From Candidatus Hodarchaeota archaeon (GTDB taxonomy: Archaea; Asgardarchaeota; Heimdallarchaeia; Hodarchaeales; Hodarchaeaceae), in NCBI GenBank assembly GCA_016840305.1, contig JAEOSP010000059.1, forward strand, positions 1-22,724: a stretch of DNA of 22,724 nucleotides, read 5' to 3'. A program made the translations under genes and the position numbers. Numbering within the stretch: the first letter of the stretch is position 1; the number at the start of each line of letters is the position of its first letter. Below the pieces are notes generated by a model. That model was given only the letters and a program-made list of their open reading frames with translations, did no database searches and was not told the origin of the DNA. Shown piece by piece: positions 1 to 6,531 of the stretch.

Positions 1-301
1 AAATCCGGTTTTCTGTGTCAGAAACTGTTTTAGCATGATATTAATAAAATTTCTTCGGAAAGAAAGACCTTGAAGACAAATAAAGAATATTGACTCATGG
101 AAAGTCATTATCTTATTAAATCTGTTTTTCTGGTCTTCCATCACGTCGTTTTCAAATCCGTTTTAAATCTAACTTTCGATGCAAAAAGGGAAAAATTTAA
201 TAATTTCTCCAGCTTTTGGTGAAAACATGATATATAGTATACACTTAAAAGGGTTTTGTATATAAGATAATTAATAGCTTTTTTTTGTAATTTCATCATA
301 T
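1..301. other. Gene-free left edge with short degenerate repeats
   Basis: No convincing coding region is visible here; a 77-codon minus-strand frame across 141-374 overlaps the HTH gene and has no family features. A short motif of the form AAATC(C/T)G followed by a T run occurs three times, at 1-12 (AAATCCGGTTTT), about 118-128 (AAATCTGTTTTT) and about 154-165 (AAATCCGTTTTA). The right end holds the promoter of the HTH gene. Confidence 0.5.
254..265 (+). promoter_or_regulatory. Putative archaeal TATA box of the HTH gene
   Basis: TTTGTATATAAG resembles an archaeal TATA element. Transcription starting about 25 nt downstream would leave a leader of roughly 10-15 nt before the ATG at 302. A second AT-rich stretch with a GTATAC core lies just upstream, around 229-244, and could be part of an operator. 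No Shine-Dalgarno sequence precedes the ATG, which fits a short-leader transcript. Confidence 0.45.
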
Positions 302-640
302 ATGAATTGTAGAGTCTATTCAGAAGGGAAATTTTTGTCAGATCCGCAACTACAAAAAATCGAAGACATCTCACTTCAGATCTTCAAAGTTCTTAAAGAT
401 GATAGTAGGCTAGCAATATTTCTTCTTTTATTGACAAACAAGGAACTCACTCTTAAACAAATGAGTGATGCCCTCGACAAGGGGAAGACAACAATACATC
501 ATCATATTCGAAAGTTGGAAAATATTAAACTTGTCCTCTGGGAAGAAAGGGAGGATGATAAAAAAAAGCTAAAGACAAGGTATTATTCTCTTAACTATAA
601 CTATTTACAAAACGTATTTGGTATAAAAATAAAAAAATAA
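302..640 (+). CDS. ArsR-like winged-helix transcriptional regulator
   Basis: A 112-residue protein that is almost entirely one winged-helix DNA-binding domain. Residues about 29-95 read as a typical archaeal ArsR/HTH_20 fold: LKDDSRLAIFLLLL begins helix 1, ELTLKQMSDAL is helix 2, KGKTTIHHHIRKLE is the recognition helix, and the stretch up to TRYYSLN is the beta wing. There are no cysteine pairs that would suggest metal sensing and no separate ligand domain, so the effector is unknown. The ATG at 302 is the only sensible start and lies 37 nt after a TATA-like box. The gene stands alone: sequence upstream and downstream is non-coding. It may be autoregulated, but no perfect operator palindrome was found. 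Confidence 0.85.
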   Translation: MNCRVYSEGKFLSDPQLQKIEDISLQIFKVLKDDSRLAIFLLLLTNKELTLKQMSDALDKGKTTIHHHIRKLENIKLVLWEEREDDKKKLKTRYYSLNYNYLQNVFGIKIKK

Positions 641-653
641 AAATGATCTTGTA

Positions 654-659
654 TTTTTT
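654..659 (+). terminator. Possible oligo-T terminator after the HTH gene
   Basis: A run of six T residues lies 14 nt after the stop codon of the winged-helix gene. Archaeal transcription often ends at such T-rich stretches without a hairpin. The evidence is position and composition only. Confidence 0.3.
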
Positions 660-751
660 GGATTATAAACGTAAAAAATGGCTAAGAGATTATAGATTTG
701 CAAGGAATTTTAACAAAATGAAAAAAGAGAGTAATTCTTTGATAAAATTAA

Positions 752-841
752 GGGGAAAATAAAATGAGCAATAATGTACGAGACATACCCGATTTGGGCT
801 TATCTAGGCTTATAACTTTGTGAATGAGACCACCAATTGTT
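752..841 (-). pseudogene. Remnant of a gene tail sharing GG-IHKVISL with 5746-5886
   Basis: Read on the minus strand, 791-835 encodes GGLIHKVISLDKPKS, which matches GGFIHKVISLNKPES encoded at 5774-5818. At the DNA level 39 of 45 bases agree and all six differences are transitions. Upstream of the match the two copies no longer align. Downstream this copy reads on past the Lys-rich tail seen in the other one and stops about 15 codons later. No start codon or full gene is present, so this is a decayed fragment of a paralogous gene or a mobile-element tail. The parent family is not recognised. Confidence 0.5.
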
Positions 842-850
842 TCAATCCTT

Positions 851-896
851 ATTTTAGTGGATGTACCTTTGAGACATAGTACCATTCTACTAAAAT
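851..896. repeat. Imperfect inverted repeat (hairpin 1)
   Basis: The left arm ATTTTAGTGGATGTACC (851-867) pairs with the right arm ending TTCTACTAAAAT (about 879-896) with one or two mismatches and a small bulge, leaving a loop of about 10 nt. It sits next to a second, longer hairpin at 901-980. Confidence 0.5.
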
Positions 897-900
897 ATTA

Positions 901-980
901 TGAGTACTAGAACGTTTAGGCCGAGCAAGGACTACATCGTGTAGTACCTTCTTGTGTCGAACGCCTAGAAGCTAGACTCA
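901..980. repeat. 80-bp imperfect inverted repeat (hairpin 2), possible structured RNA or element end
   Basis: The two halves pair nearly end to end: TGAGT (901-905) with ACTCA (976-980), CTAG (907-910) with CTAG (972-975), TAGGC (917-921) with GCCTA (963-967), CGA (922-924) with TCG (957-959), AAGG (927-930) with CCTT (947-950), and ACTACA (931-936) with TGTAGT (940-945), closing a TCG loop. Short internal loops separate the stems. No coding frame runs through it. It could be a non-coding RNA, a small non-autonomous element, or a recombination site. It is not a tRNA, as no acceptor or T-loop pattern is present. Confidence 0.5.
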
Positions 981-1158
981 CCATTTTTACAATACGAAAA
1001 TAATAATTTGATGTTTTCGATGAGTCGCTCAGAAACGAAACAACATTCGGTTTTTTCAGATGTTAAAATTAAAGAAATGCAAAAAATTATCGGTATAATT
1101 GATTTCGTATAAATCACACACTCACTTTCAGCACATTAACCAAATACTTAGAAATTTT

Positions 1159-1264
1159 GTCGACAATGTTTTGCTTTTAATTCATTCATATATTTGGTTA
1201 GAAGAATATTCGCCGACAATATTTTCCAAATAAATCATTCACATATTCGGTTGTAAGCTTATTC
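1159..1264. repeat. Two tandem copies of a 53-bp imperfect repeat
   Basis: Units 1159-1211 and 1212-1264 share G(T/C)CGACAAT(G/A)TTTT, then TCATTCA(T/C)ATATT(T/C)GGTT, then AAG and TATTC at the same offsets. The middle of the unit is diverged. The unit length is not a multiple of three, and stop codons interrupt frames, so a protein repeat is unlikely. Copy one contains the perfect palindrome TTGTCGACAA (1157-1166). A third, much weaker copy may follow from 1265. Confidence 0.55.
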
Positions 1265-1529
1265 GCTGTATTACTTCTTTCAATATATTTCATCATCAAA
1301 CGTGGATTTGAACGAGTATTTTTCTTTGACATCATATTTCGATAATAAATAGGCGAATAACATTAATATAGTTATCTTTCCCAGCATATCATCCATAAGA
1401 ATTTATTTCTGCTATTCCTCACCTTTCATCTGAGACCATTAGGAGTAAACTTGAATCTTTTAGTTTTTTTCAAATGGTAACCCCCACTTTTTATTTTTCT
1501 TTTTGTTGGATTTGAGTTAATTCATATTG

Positions 1530-3941
1530 CTAAGATTCAGAAACAATAGTAACTATTCCTGCTCCACCATCCACTATAACACGGTCACCCGTCTTTAAGC
1601 GCATTGTAGCATCTCCTGTTCCAACTACTGCAGGTATACCTAATTCACGTGCAACGATTGCTGCATGTGAAAGGGGTGCTCCTGTATCAGTTATAATTGC
1701 TTTAGCACGGGGGAATAGTGGTGTCCAACCAACATTCGTTAGGGGAGTAACGAGGATTTCTCCTTCAATAAGTTCATCACCCTCTTCAGGGGTAAAAATA
1801 ACTCTTACAACTCCTTCTACTCTTCCCACTGCACCTGGAAATCCTTCTATCCGTGTATAATCTATTATTTGTGAGATATCCTCTGTTGCCGTTGCATCAT
1901 AAAAATCACTACGACGAGTGGGATTTTCAAACCATTGCTTAGGATTGAAGGAACCTTTGATAAATACTGGATAGGGCGGAAACGAAAGATATCGCTCATA
2001 AGTCTCTTTTCTAGCTGGAATATAGGAAAAAAATGATCTATCATCTTCTCTTAATAATTTCTCTAATTCTTCTAGTGTTAGAAAGAAAATATCATTGGTA
2101 ATTCCAGTTAATGAACCAATATGAAGCAAAAAAGAACGTAATAATCCAACGACTCTGATTGTCTCTGATCGTGATGCTTCCCTCTTGTAAGCCCCAATTC
2201 TAACTTGTTCCAATTTTTTAGTGATCTTCTTTGATTTCTTAGGATATCGAGATACAAAATTTTTCCACGATTCTTCAAAACGTCCACGATGCGCCTTTAT
2301 CATGGCATCTACATCTAGATTTGAACTTGAATATTCCTTGAGCTGATCATCAATCCACTTCGGATTTTCAGAAGGACGAGGTAGTGATAGTTCACATTCA
2401 TGAGGACCTCGATGGCCGTATTGTTGTAAGTATTCTTCTCTTCTTATTTTCCCCCTTTGGATTTTAAATAAACCTATGACTGGTCCCATACTTTCTAAAT
2501 AGTCATTATTACCACTTAAGTTTGATAATAATTCAGTTGCCCCTTGTTCTCCTATTAATTTTGTTAATTCGTTTTTCAGTTTTGAATACGGATCGGAAAA
2601 AAGATTCATGCCTGCACGAATCATGAACAGTGATAAAAGGAGGTATGGTTTAAGTTTTATATTCCATATATTATCCAACTCTCTCAAAGTATTCTTCTGT
2701 AAAAATTCTTTTTCCATAGATCTACAAATTTCAGGAGCTTCTTTAGTGTACGCAGGTAACTGTTTTTGCAACTTTTTGTACTTTCGCTGTGCTGGAATGC
2801 TACCAAGTACTACTTTAATCAGTAATTTTTTACTAAAAGGGATTATCATCAGATTTCGGGACATTTCCTTCGGTATACGACCAAGCAAAGCTTCTGTTCC
2901 CTGTATTGCACGATCAGGATTTCTACTTATCATTTTATAGAATGAAAACAACAAACTGAAATTAAAATATGCTCTACCACAAATATTCCCAGCAAAAGGA
3001 TAATTCCTCATTGTCTTCAGTGGTGAAGTTTCGAAATGAAACATTTTCCAAAATGACCAAGTAAATGGAGTCATCACATCAGGAACAGCTTCTGCTGCAT
3101 TTGAATTAGACCATAGATAATTCCCAATTAAACTATCGTTAGTCTCACCATTTATGAGATTTAAAGTTATCAGATTAGTTATTGGTCGAGATTGAAGTAT
3201 GTAAACAGTATTATTATATATGCACCATTCAATATCAAGGGGGCTTCTAAATTCCCTTTCTATTCTCTTTATTAGCTTAAGTATTTTCCTACGATATTTT
3301 TTAAGTTCAATACTACCTTGATATTCACTTGAATTCTTTTCTATTGTAAATTCAAAGGCATCTACTTCTCCTGAAACTAGTTTATCTCCTAATCCATAGA
3401 TATAGTTACCTTTTATGATAAGATCATTTCCAGTAATAGGATCTGCTGTGAATATTACACCCGAAATCTCCGAGGGAATCATTACCTGAAGTACAATAGC
3501 CATCTCATTTTCTACGGTAATTCCTTTAGCTTGACTATATGTTTTCACTCGTTCATTTTTCCTACTATTATACACATCTTTAATTGCTTGTTTAATGGCA
3601 CTCATACTCCTTATATTGAGAAATGTATCAAATTGTCCTCCAAATGAAGCTTCTGAGGAGTCTTCGACAAGAGCGCTGCTTCTAACTGCAAATTTTTTGT
3701 CCTTGTTTTTGTTCATAAATGAGGTTAGTTTTTCTTGGATTTTATTCCATGCTGTAGGTTTTAATTCATCATTTTCAAAAGCATTTGAAAATACAATGAA
3801 TCCTTCGGGGACTGGAAACCCCCGTTGATATAAATAACTTAAATTTGCCCCTTTGCCACCCACTTGAGACATTAAATCTTTTGAAATATCTCGAAAATGT
3901 TTTATATATGTTGATTTTGAATTTGGTTGGTAGTTATTCAT
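1530..3941 (-). CDS. Rifampicin-phosphotransferase-like / PEP-synthase-like dikinase
   Basis: An 803-residue enzyme of the PEP-utilising family. The N-terminal 260 residues form the ATP-grasp PEP/pyruvate-binding domain (VGGKGANLS, VRSSALVEDS, then IEWCIYN and LQSRPIT). A central helical region follows, including YGHRGPHECELSLPR, a motif typical of rifampicin phosphotransferases. The swivelling phosphohistidine domain is at the C-terminus, with GAPLSHAAIVAREL carrying the catalytic His (44 residues before the end). True PEP synthase has the His domain in the middle and a TIM barrel after it, which is missing here; length and order match RPH-type enzymes. Since archaeal RNA polymerase is not a rifamycin target, the substrate is probably another molecule. 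The start is set at 3941, not 3956, because GGAGATC lies exactly 6 nt upstream, as it does for the S9 peptidase. It is divergent from a TetR gene. Confidence 0.85.
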   Translation of the reverse strand: MNNYQPNSKSTYIKHFRDISKDLMSQVGGKGANLSYLYQRGFPVPEGFIVFSNAFENDELKPTAWNKIQEKLTSFMNKNKDKKFAVRSSALVEDSSEASFGGQFDTFLNIRSMSAIKQAIKDVYNSRKNERVKTYSQAKGITVENEMAIVLQVMIPSEISGVIFTADPITGNDLIIKGNYIYGLGDKLVSGEVDAFEFTIEKNSSEYQGSIELKKYRRKILKLIKRIEREFRSPLDIEWCIYNNTVYILQSRPITNLITLNLINGETNDSLIGNYLWSNSNAAEAVPDVMTPFTWSFWKMFHFETSPLKTMRNYPFAGNICGRAYFNFSLLFSFYKMISRNPDRAIQGTEALLGRIPKEMSRNLMIIPFSKKLLIKVVLGSIPAQRKYKKLQKQLPAYTKEAPEICRSMEKEFLQKNTLRELDNIWNIKLKPYLLLSLFMIRAGMNLFSDPYSKLKNELTKLIGEQGATELLSNLSGNNDYLESMGPVIGLFKIQRGKIRREEYLQQYGHRGPHECELSLPRPSENPKWIDDQLKEYSSSNLDVDAMIKAHRGRFEESWKNFVSRYPKKSKKITKKLEQVRIGAYKREASRSETIRVVGLLRSFLLHIGSLTGITNDIFFLTLEELEKLLREDDRSFFSYIPARKETYERYLSFPPYPVFIKGSFNPKQWFENPTRRSDFYDATATEDISQIIDYTRIEGFPGAVGRVEGVVRVIFTPEEGDELIEGEILVTPLTNVGWTPLFPRAKAIITDTGAPLSHAAIVARELGIPAVVGTGDATMRLKTGDRVIVDGGAGIVTIVSES

Positions 3942-3947
3942 TATTCT

Positions 3948-3954
3948 GATCTCC
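3948..3954 (-). promoter_or_regulatory. Shine-Dalgarno GGAGATC fixing the start at 3941
   Basis: GGAGATC followed by 6 nt and ATG. The same heptamer with the same 6-nt spacing precedes the S9 peptidase gene (15114-15120). The upstream in-frame ATG at 3956 overlaps this site and has no ribosome site of its own. Confidence 0.65.
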
Positions 3955-4028
3955 ATTTTACTTAGAAATAATTACTATTTTGAAATAAAAATGGACTTTC
4001 GAGTTCAAAAAACTTACTATAGCGTCAA

Positions 4029-4038
4029 CTTTAAAAAA
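4029..4038 (+). promoter_or_regulatory. Putative TATA box of the TetR gene, flanked by CGTCA repeats
   Basis: CTTTAAAAAA lies about 30 nt before the ATG at 4067, the expected distance for a nearly leaderless archaeal transcript. CGTCA occurs directly on both sides (4023-4027 and 4039-4043), which could be a regulator-binding pair in the divergent promoter region shared with the phosphotransferase gene. Confidence 0.35.
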
Positions 4039-4066
4039 CGTCAGATAATGTATTCCACGAACAATT

Positions 4067-4666
4067 ATGCCCAAAGTCTTTGAAGGTTATGACGACCATG
4101 TACGAGAAAAAATATCAGAAAAAGCTCTAGAGGCATTTCTGGAGAAGGGTTATCATAAAACGACAATGAATGAGATTGCAGCCAGTTTAGGGATTAGTAA
4201 AACAACCTTGTATAACTATTTTGACAATAAAGAGAAAATATTCTTTGCCGCATTCGATTACCGCATAGAAGTAAGACAAAATAAGATATTATCGCTGATT
4301 GAGGAAGATCTGAATGTTTTTGCATCAGAAAAATTCTTTAAAGAGTTATATCGAAGTATGACTAACTCATTAAGATTCAGTAATGATGTTATGAATTTAG
4401 CGAACGAGAACAACGAATTAAGGGAAAATTTTACCATCAGAAACAAAAAAGCCTTTTCACGACGTATAGAATTTATGGATAACAAAAAAAAGCAGGGAAT
4501 AATCCGTGAAGATCTGGATTCAGATTTAGTTGCTGCAATGTTTATTTCTCTTAGAGACGGAATAAGTAACATACCTGTTTATGGTTTTTCTTTCGAAATT
4601 GCTCTGGAAATTTGGATTATTCTTGCAGAAAAATTCTTAGACACTGTTTTAGTATCAACTACTTGA
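4067..4666 (+). CDS. TetR/AcrR family transcriptional regulator
   Basis: A 199-residue TetR-type repressor. Residues 10-60 form the N-terminal DNA-binding domain, with the HTH at about 34-53 (MNEIAASLGISKTTLYNYF) followed by the usual DNKEKIFFAAF. Residues 70-199 form the helical ligand-binding and dimer domain, with no recognisable ligand signature. The gene is divergent from the RPH-like phosphotransferase with about 125 bp between starts, so it is the likely regulator of that gene and of itself. Its last 12 bases overlap the end of the convergent CPBP protease gene. Ligand unknown; a small hydrophobic or drug-like compound would be usual for the family. Confidence 0.9.
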   Translation: MPKVFEGYDDHVREKISEKALEAFLEKGYHKTTMNEIAASLGISKTTLYNYFDNKEKIFFAAFDYRIEVRQNKILSLIEEDLNVFASEKFFKELYRSMTNSLRFSNDVMNLANENNELRENFTIRNKKAFSRRIEFMDNKKKQGIIREDLDSDLVAAMFISLRDGISNIPVYGFSFEIALEIWIILAEKFLDTVLVSTT

Positions 4667-5581
4667 AGCCGTTTTTTCAGAGGCTAGGCTTGGTAGATTT
4701 TTGGTGGTAAGGTTTCTGCCATATTTTACAAAAAGTAAAGCAACAATCACGTACATGATTATACCGATCACAATTACCATAAGGATTACATCATTGTTGG
4801 ATCTGAATGACAGAATTGCATGTCTACCTACTGTGTTAAATGAAGCATGTAACAATGCGGGAATGAGGATACTATCGGTATTATTGAATAACCAGGTATA
4901 AATAAAACCTATTGGGATGTAATACCAGAGAAACAGCCAGATATCTCCCCCGAATAAATTATTCCAAGAGAATATCAGATATAGAGGTAAATGCCATACC
5001 CACCCCATAATAACCTTGATTAAAGTTGATTGAAAAACACTATAACGTTCTTGCAGTTTCAATTGGGCAAATCCAGTCCATCCTATTTCCTCTTGCCCTC
5101 CTGATGGTATTAACTGCTCAATAAATACTGAAACAAACATTAAGGACGAAATTGCTGCAACATCCAGACTCACTGTCCCACCTAAAAAAAGGTCATTAAA
5201 GACATAACTACTATATTTTATTACTACAGGAAGCAGTAAAGCTACTACATACCAAAATAAAGGAACGCGCCAACCTAAGATTTTCTTAAGTAACTCCTTT
5301 ACACCAGTTTTTCCGTCTACAATGGCTATGGAGATGAATGCTGCTATTCCTGGACCAAAAACTGAAAAGCTGCTAAAAAGTGAAATGAAAATTAAATGAT
5401 ATTGACCCTGTTCAAATATTAATTGTTCGAAATTTGTACCATTCTCTACAAGCGGCATAATGAAAGTATCTAACATAAACCACCCCGTCCATGTTATACC
5501 AAGAACAATGCAATAAAAAATGACGATTTCATATTTTTTAATGAATTTTAGTCTTTTTAAATGGTCTATAGAATCATTCAC
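4655..5581 (-). CDS. CPBP family intramembrane metalloprotease
   Basis: A 308-residue polytopic membrane protein with about eight hydrophobic segments. All three CPBP motifs are present: GGQEEIGWTGF with the Glu pair at 164-165, MGWVWHLPLY with His197, and LLHASFN with His245 and Asn249. In motif 1 the usual Arg is Thr (EEIGWTG), which is an uncommon variant. The family includes CAAX-prenyl endopeptidase Rce1 and bacterial bacteriocin self-immunity proteins; the substrate here is unknown. The start ATG is preceded directly by AGGTGA, too close for a normal ribosome site, but a TATA-like ATTTTATAAAT about 36-50 nt upstream would allow a short leader. The gene converges on and overlaps the TetR gene by 12 bp. 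Confidence 0.9.
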   Translation of the reverse strand: MNDSIDHLKRLKFIKKYEIVIFYCIVLGITWTGWFMLDTFIMPLVENGTNFEQLIFEQGQYHLIFISLFSSFSVFGPGIAAFISIAIVDGKTGVKELLKKILGWRVPLFWYVVALLLPVVIKYSSYVFNDLFLGGTVSLDVAAISSLMFVSVFIEQLIPSGGQEEIGWTGFAQLKLQERYSVFQSTLIKVIMGWVWHLPLYLIFSWNNLFGGDIWLFLWYYIPIGFIYTWLFNNTDSILIPALLHASFNTVGRHAILSFRSNNDVILMVIVIGIIMYVIVALLFVKYGRNLTTKNLPSLASEKTASSS

Positions 5582-5745
5582 CTTGTTCTACCTGTTGAAG
5601 GACTCTGAGCATCGAAATTTATAAAATATATTTTGAAGGCCAGAGATTTTCGTTCCATGGTTTTCTCTTCTTTTTTTGGAACTTCTGATTCAAATTTTCC
5701 AATATTTCTATCAATCTATTACAAAATTAGAGGAGAATTGCCCTA
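5582..5745. other. Intergenic promoter region of the CPBP gene
   Basis: No coding frame seen. On the minus strand a TATA-like element lies around 5617-5630, suitably placed for the CPBP start at 5581. The remainder is T-rich sequence with no repeat or structure recognised. Confidence 0.3.
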
Positions 5746-5886
5746 CTAGCGCTTTTTACTTTTCTTTTTCTCGGATTCGGGTTTATTTAGGCTTATAACT
5801 TTATGAATAAAACCACCAGCTAGACTAGCAAGCAAACATGATCCAAAGGTAATTATAGATCCTTCTAACCAATTTGGAGGTGTAGA
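5746..5886 (-). pseudogene. Headless gene fragment: membrane segment plus GGFIHKVISL tail
   Basis: A 46-codon open stretch lies immediately after the TetR stop codon. It reads TPPNWLEGSIITFGSCLLAS then LAGGFIHKVISLNKPES and a basic tail EKKKSKKR before a TAG stop. It looks like the C-terminal end of a membrane protein: one hydrophobic helix, then a Lys-rich cytosolic tail. An in-frame TAG at 5887-5889 closes it upstream and there is no plausible start codon, so the front of the gene is missing. A related tail, 39 of 45 bases identical over the core, lies at 791-835. Parent family not recognised. Confidence 0.55.
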
Positions 5887-5890
5887 CTAT

Positions 5891-6531
5891 CTATTTCCTT
5901 AGAAAAGATTGATAAGAAGGTTCAATTACCATCTCATCAAAAAATTTTAACCCTATGTCCGTCGAAATACCCCTTACAACCATTTTAACTGATTCAAGAA
6001 TGAGATGATTAGGATCAGAAGGTTTTTCATTATTGCAGTTGAAATTAGGTATACCAATTAACATAGAAAGGATAATGTTTGACGTACATTCAATGTTTAA
6101 GTCCTCTCTAAAGTGATTAGTTTTTATACCCTCAGTCAAAAGAATTTTTACAAAGTTCAGTAATTCTGATTGAATTCTAACAATTAATTGCGTCATAATT
6201 TCACTGGGAGGTTTAAGGGGATTAATATCAGGAAAAAGTTTCTTGCGTTCTTCAATCTTATAATAAGTGAGAAAGAACAGAACACCTAATCTATTAGCAA
6301 AAGAAAGAGAGTTATCGTTGATTAATGAATTAACCTTCTGAATAACTCTATTACTATCAAATTCTACGCAAGCAAAAAGAAGATCTTGTTTGGAATTAAA
6401 ATAATTGTAAATAGTCTTTTAGTGATACCTATTTGTTGAGCAAGATCATCTACTTTAGTTTTTTTGTAACTATTGACTACAAAATATGGCAAAGAAAATG
6501 ATAAAATCTTCTCACGTGTACTTTCGGTCAA
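5891..6531 (-). pseudogene. TetR family regulator interrupted by a one-base frameshift
   Basis: Read from TTG at 6531, the frame gives TESTREKILSFSLPYFVVN, then KKTKVDDLAQQIGITK, and then loses the family pattern. Shifting frame at the four-T run 6417-6420 restores KTIYNYFNSKQDLLFACVEF and the C-terminal helical domain to the stop at 5891. One missing base in that run explains everything; a fifth base would give a standard TetR HTH (GITKKTIYNYF) and a protein of 213 residues. The TTG start overlaps the stop of the upstream dehalogenase-like gene as TTGA, so the two are translationally coupled. Either a recent pseudogene or a homopolymer sequencing error. The intact part from 6196 would be only the ligand domain. 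Confidence 0.85.

Larger units (their letters stand above)
660..1529. other. Long gene-free region with decayed gene and repeats
   Basis: About 870 bp without an intact coding region. From left to right it holds AT-rich sequence (660-780), a decayed gene tail on the minus strand (about 752-841), two consecutive imperfect inverted repeats (851-896 and 901-980), AT-rich filler, and a 53-bp imperfect tandem duplication (1159-1264). The last 200 bp, downstream of the phosphotransferase gene, show nothing recognisable. The only small frame seen with an ATG (718-762, 14 codons) has no support. The region looks like a decay zone or old insertion site. Confidence 0.5.

Noticed and set aside
718..762. 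14-codon open frame starting ATG
   Set aside because: Too short, no conserved context and not linked to a neighbouring gene.
901..980. tRNA or tRNA-like gene
   Set aside because: No cloverleaf: no acceptor stem with CCA region, anticodon arm or T-loop sequence.
1159..1264. Possible CRISPR array
   Set aside because: Only two diverged head-to-tail copies with no unique spacers and no cas genes nearby.
2608..2940. Plus-strand frame inside the phosphotransferase gene
   Set aside because: Opposite-strand shadow of a well-supported gene with no family features.
1530..3956. PEP synthase (gluconeogenesis) call
   Set aside because: The C-terminal PEP-binding TIM barrel is absent and the His domain is at the end, as in rifampicin phosphotransferase.
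5891..6196. Independent 101-residue gene
   Set aside because: It is the C-terminal part of a TetR gene whose N-terminus lies upstream in another frame.
6410..6425. Programmed ribosomal frameshifting in the TetR gene
   Set aside because: No stimulatory structure seen, and TetR proteins are not known to need it; indel or pseudogene is simpler.
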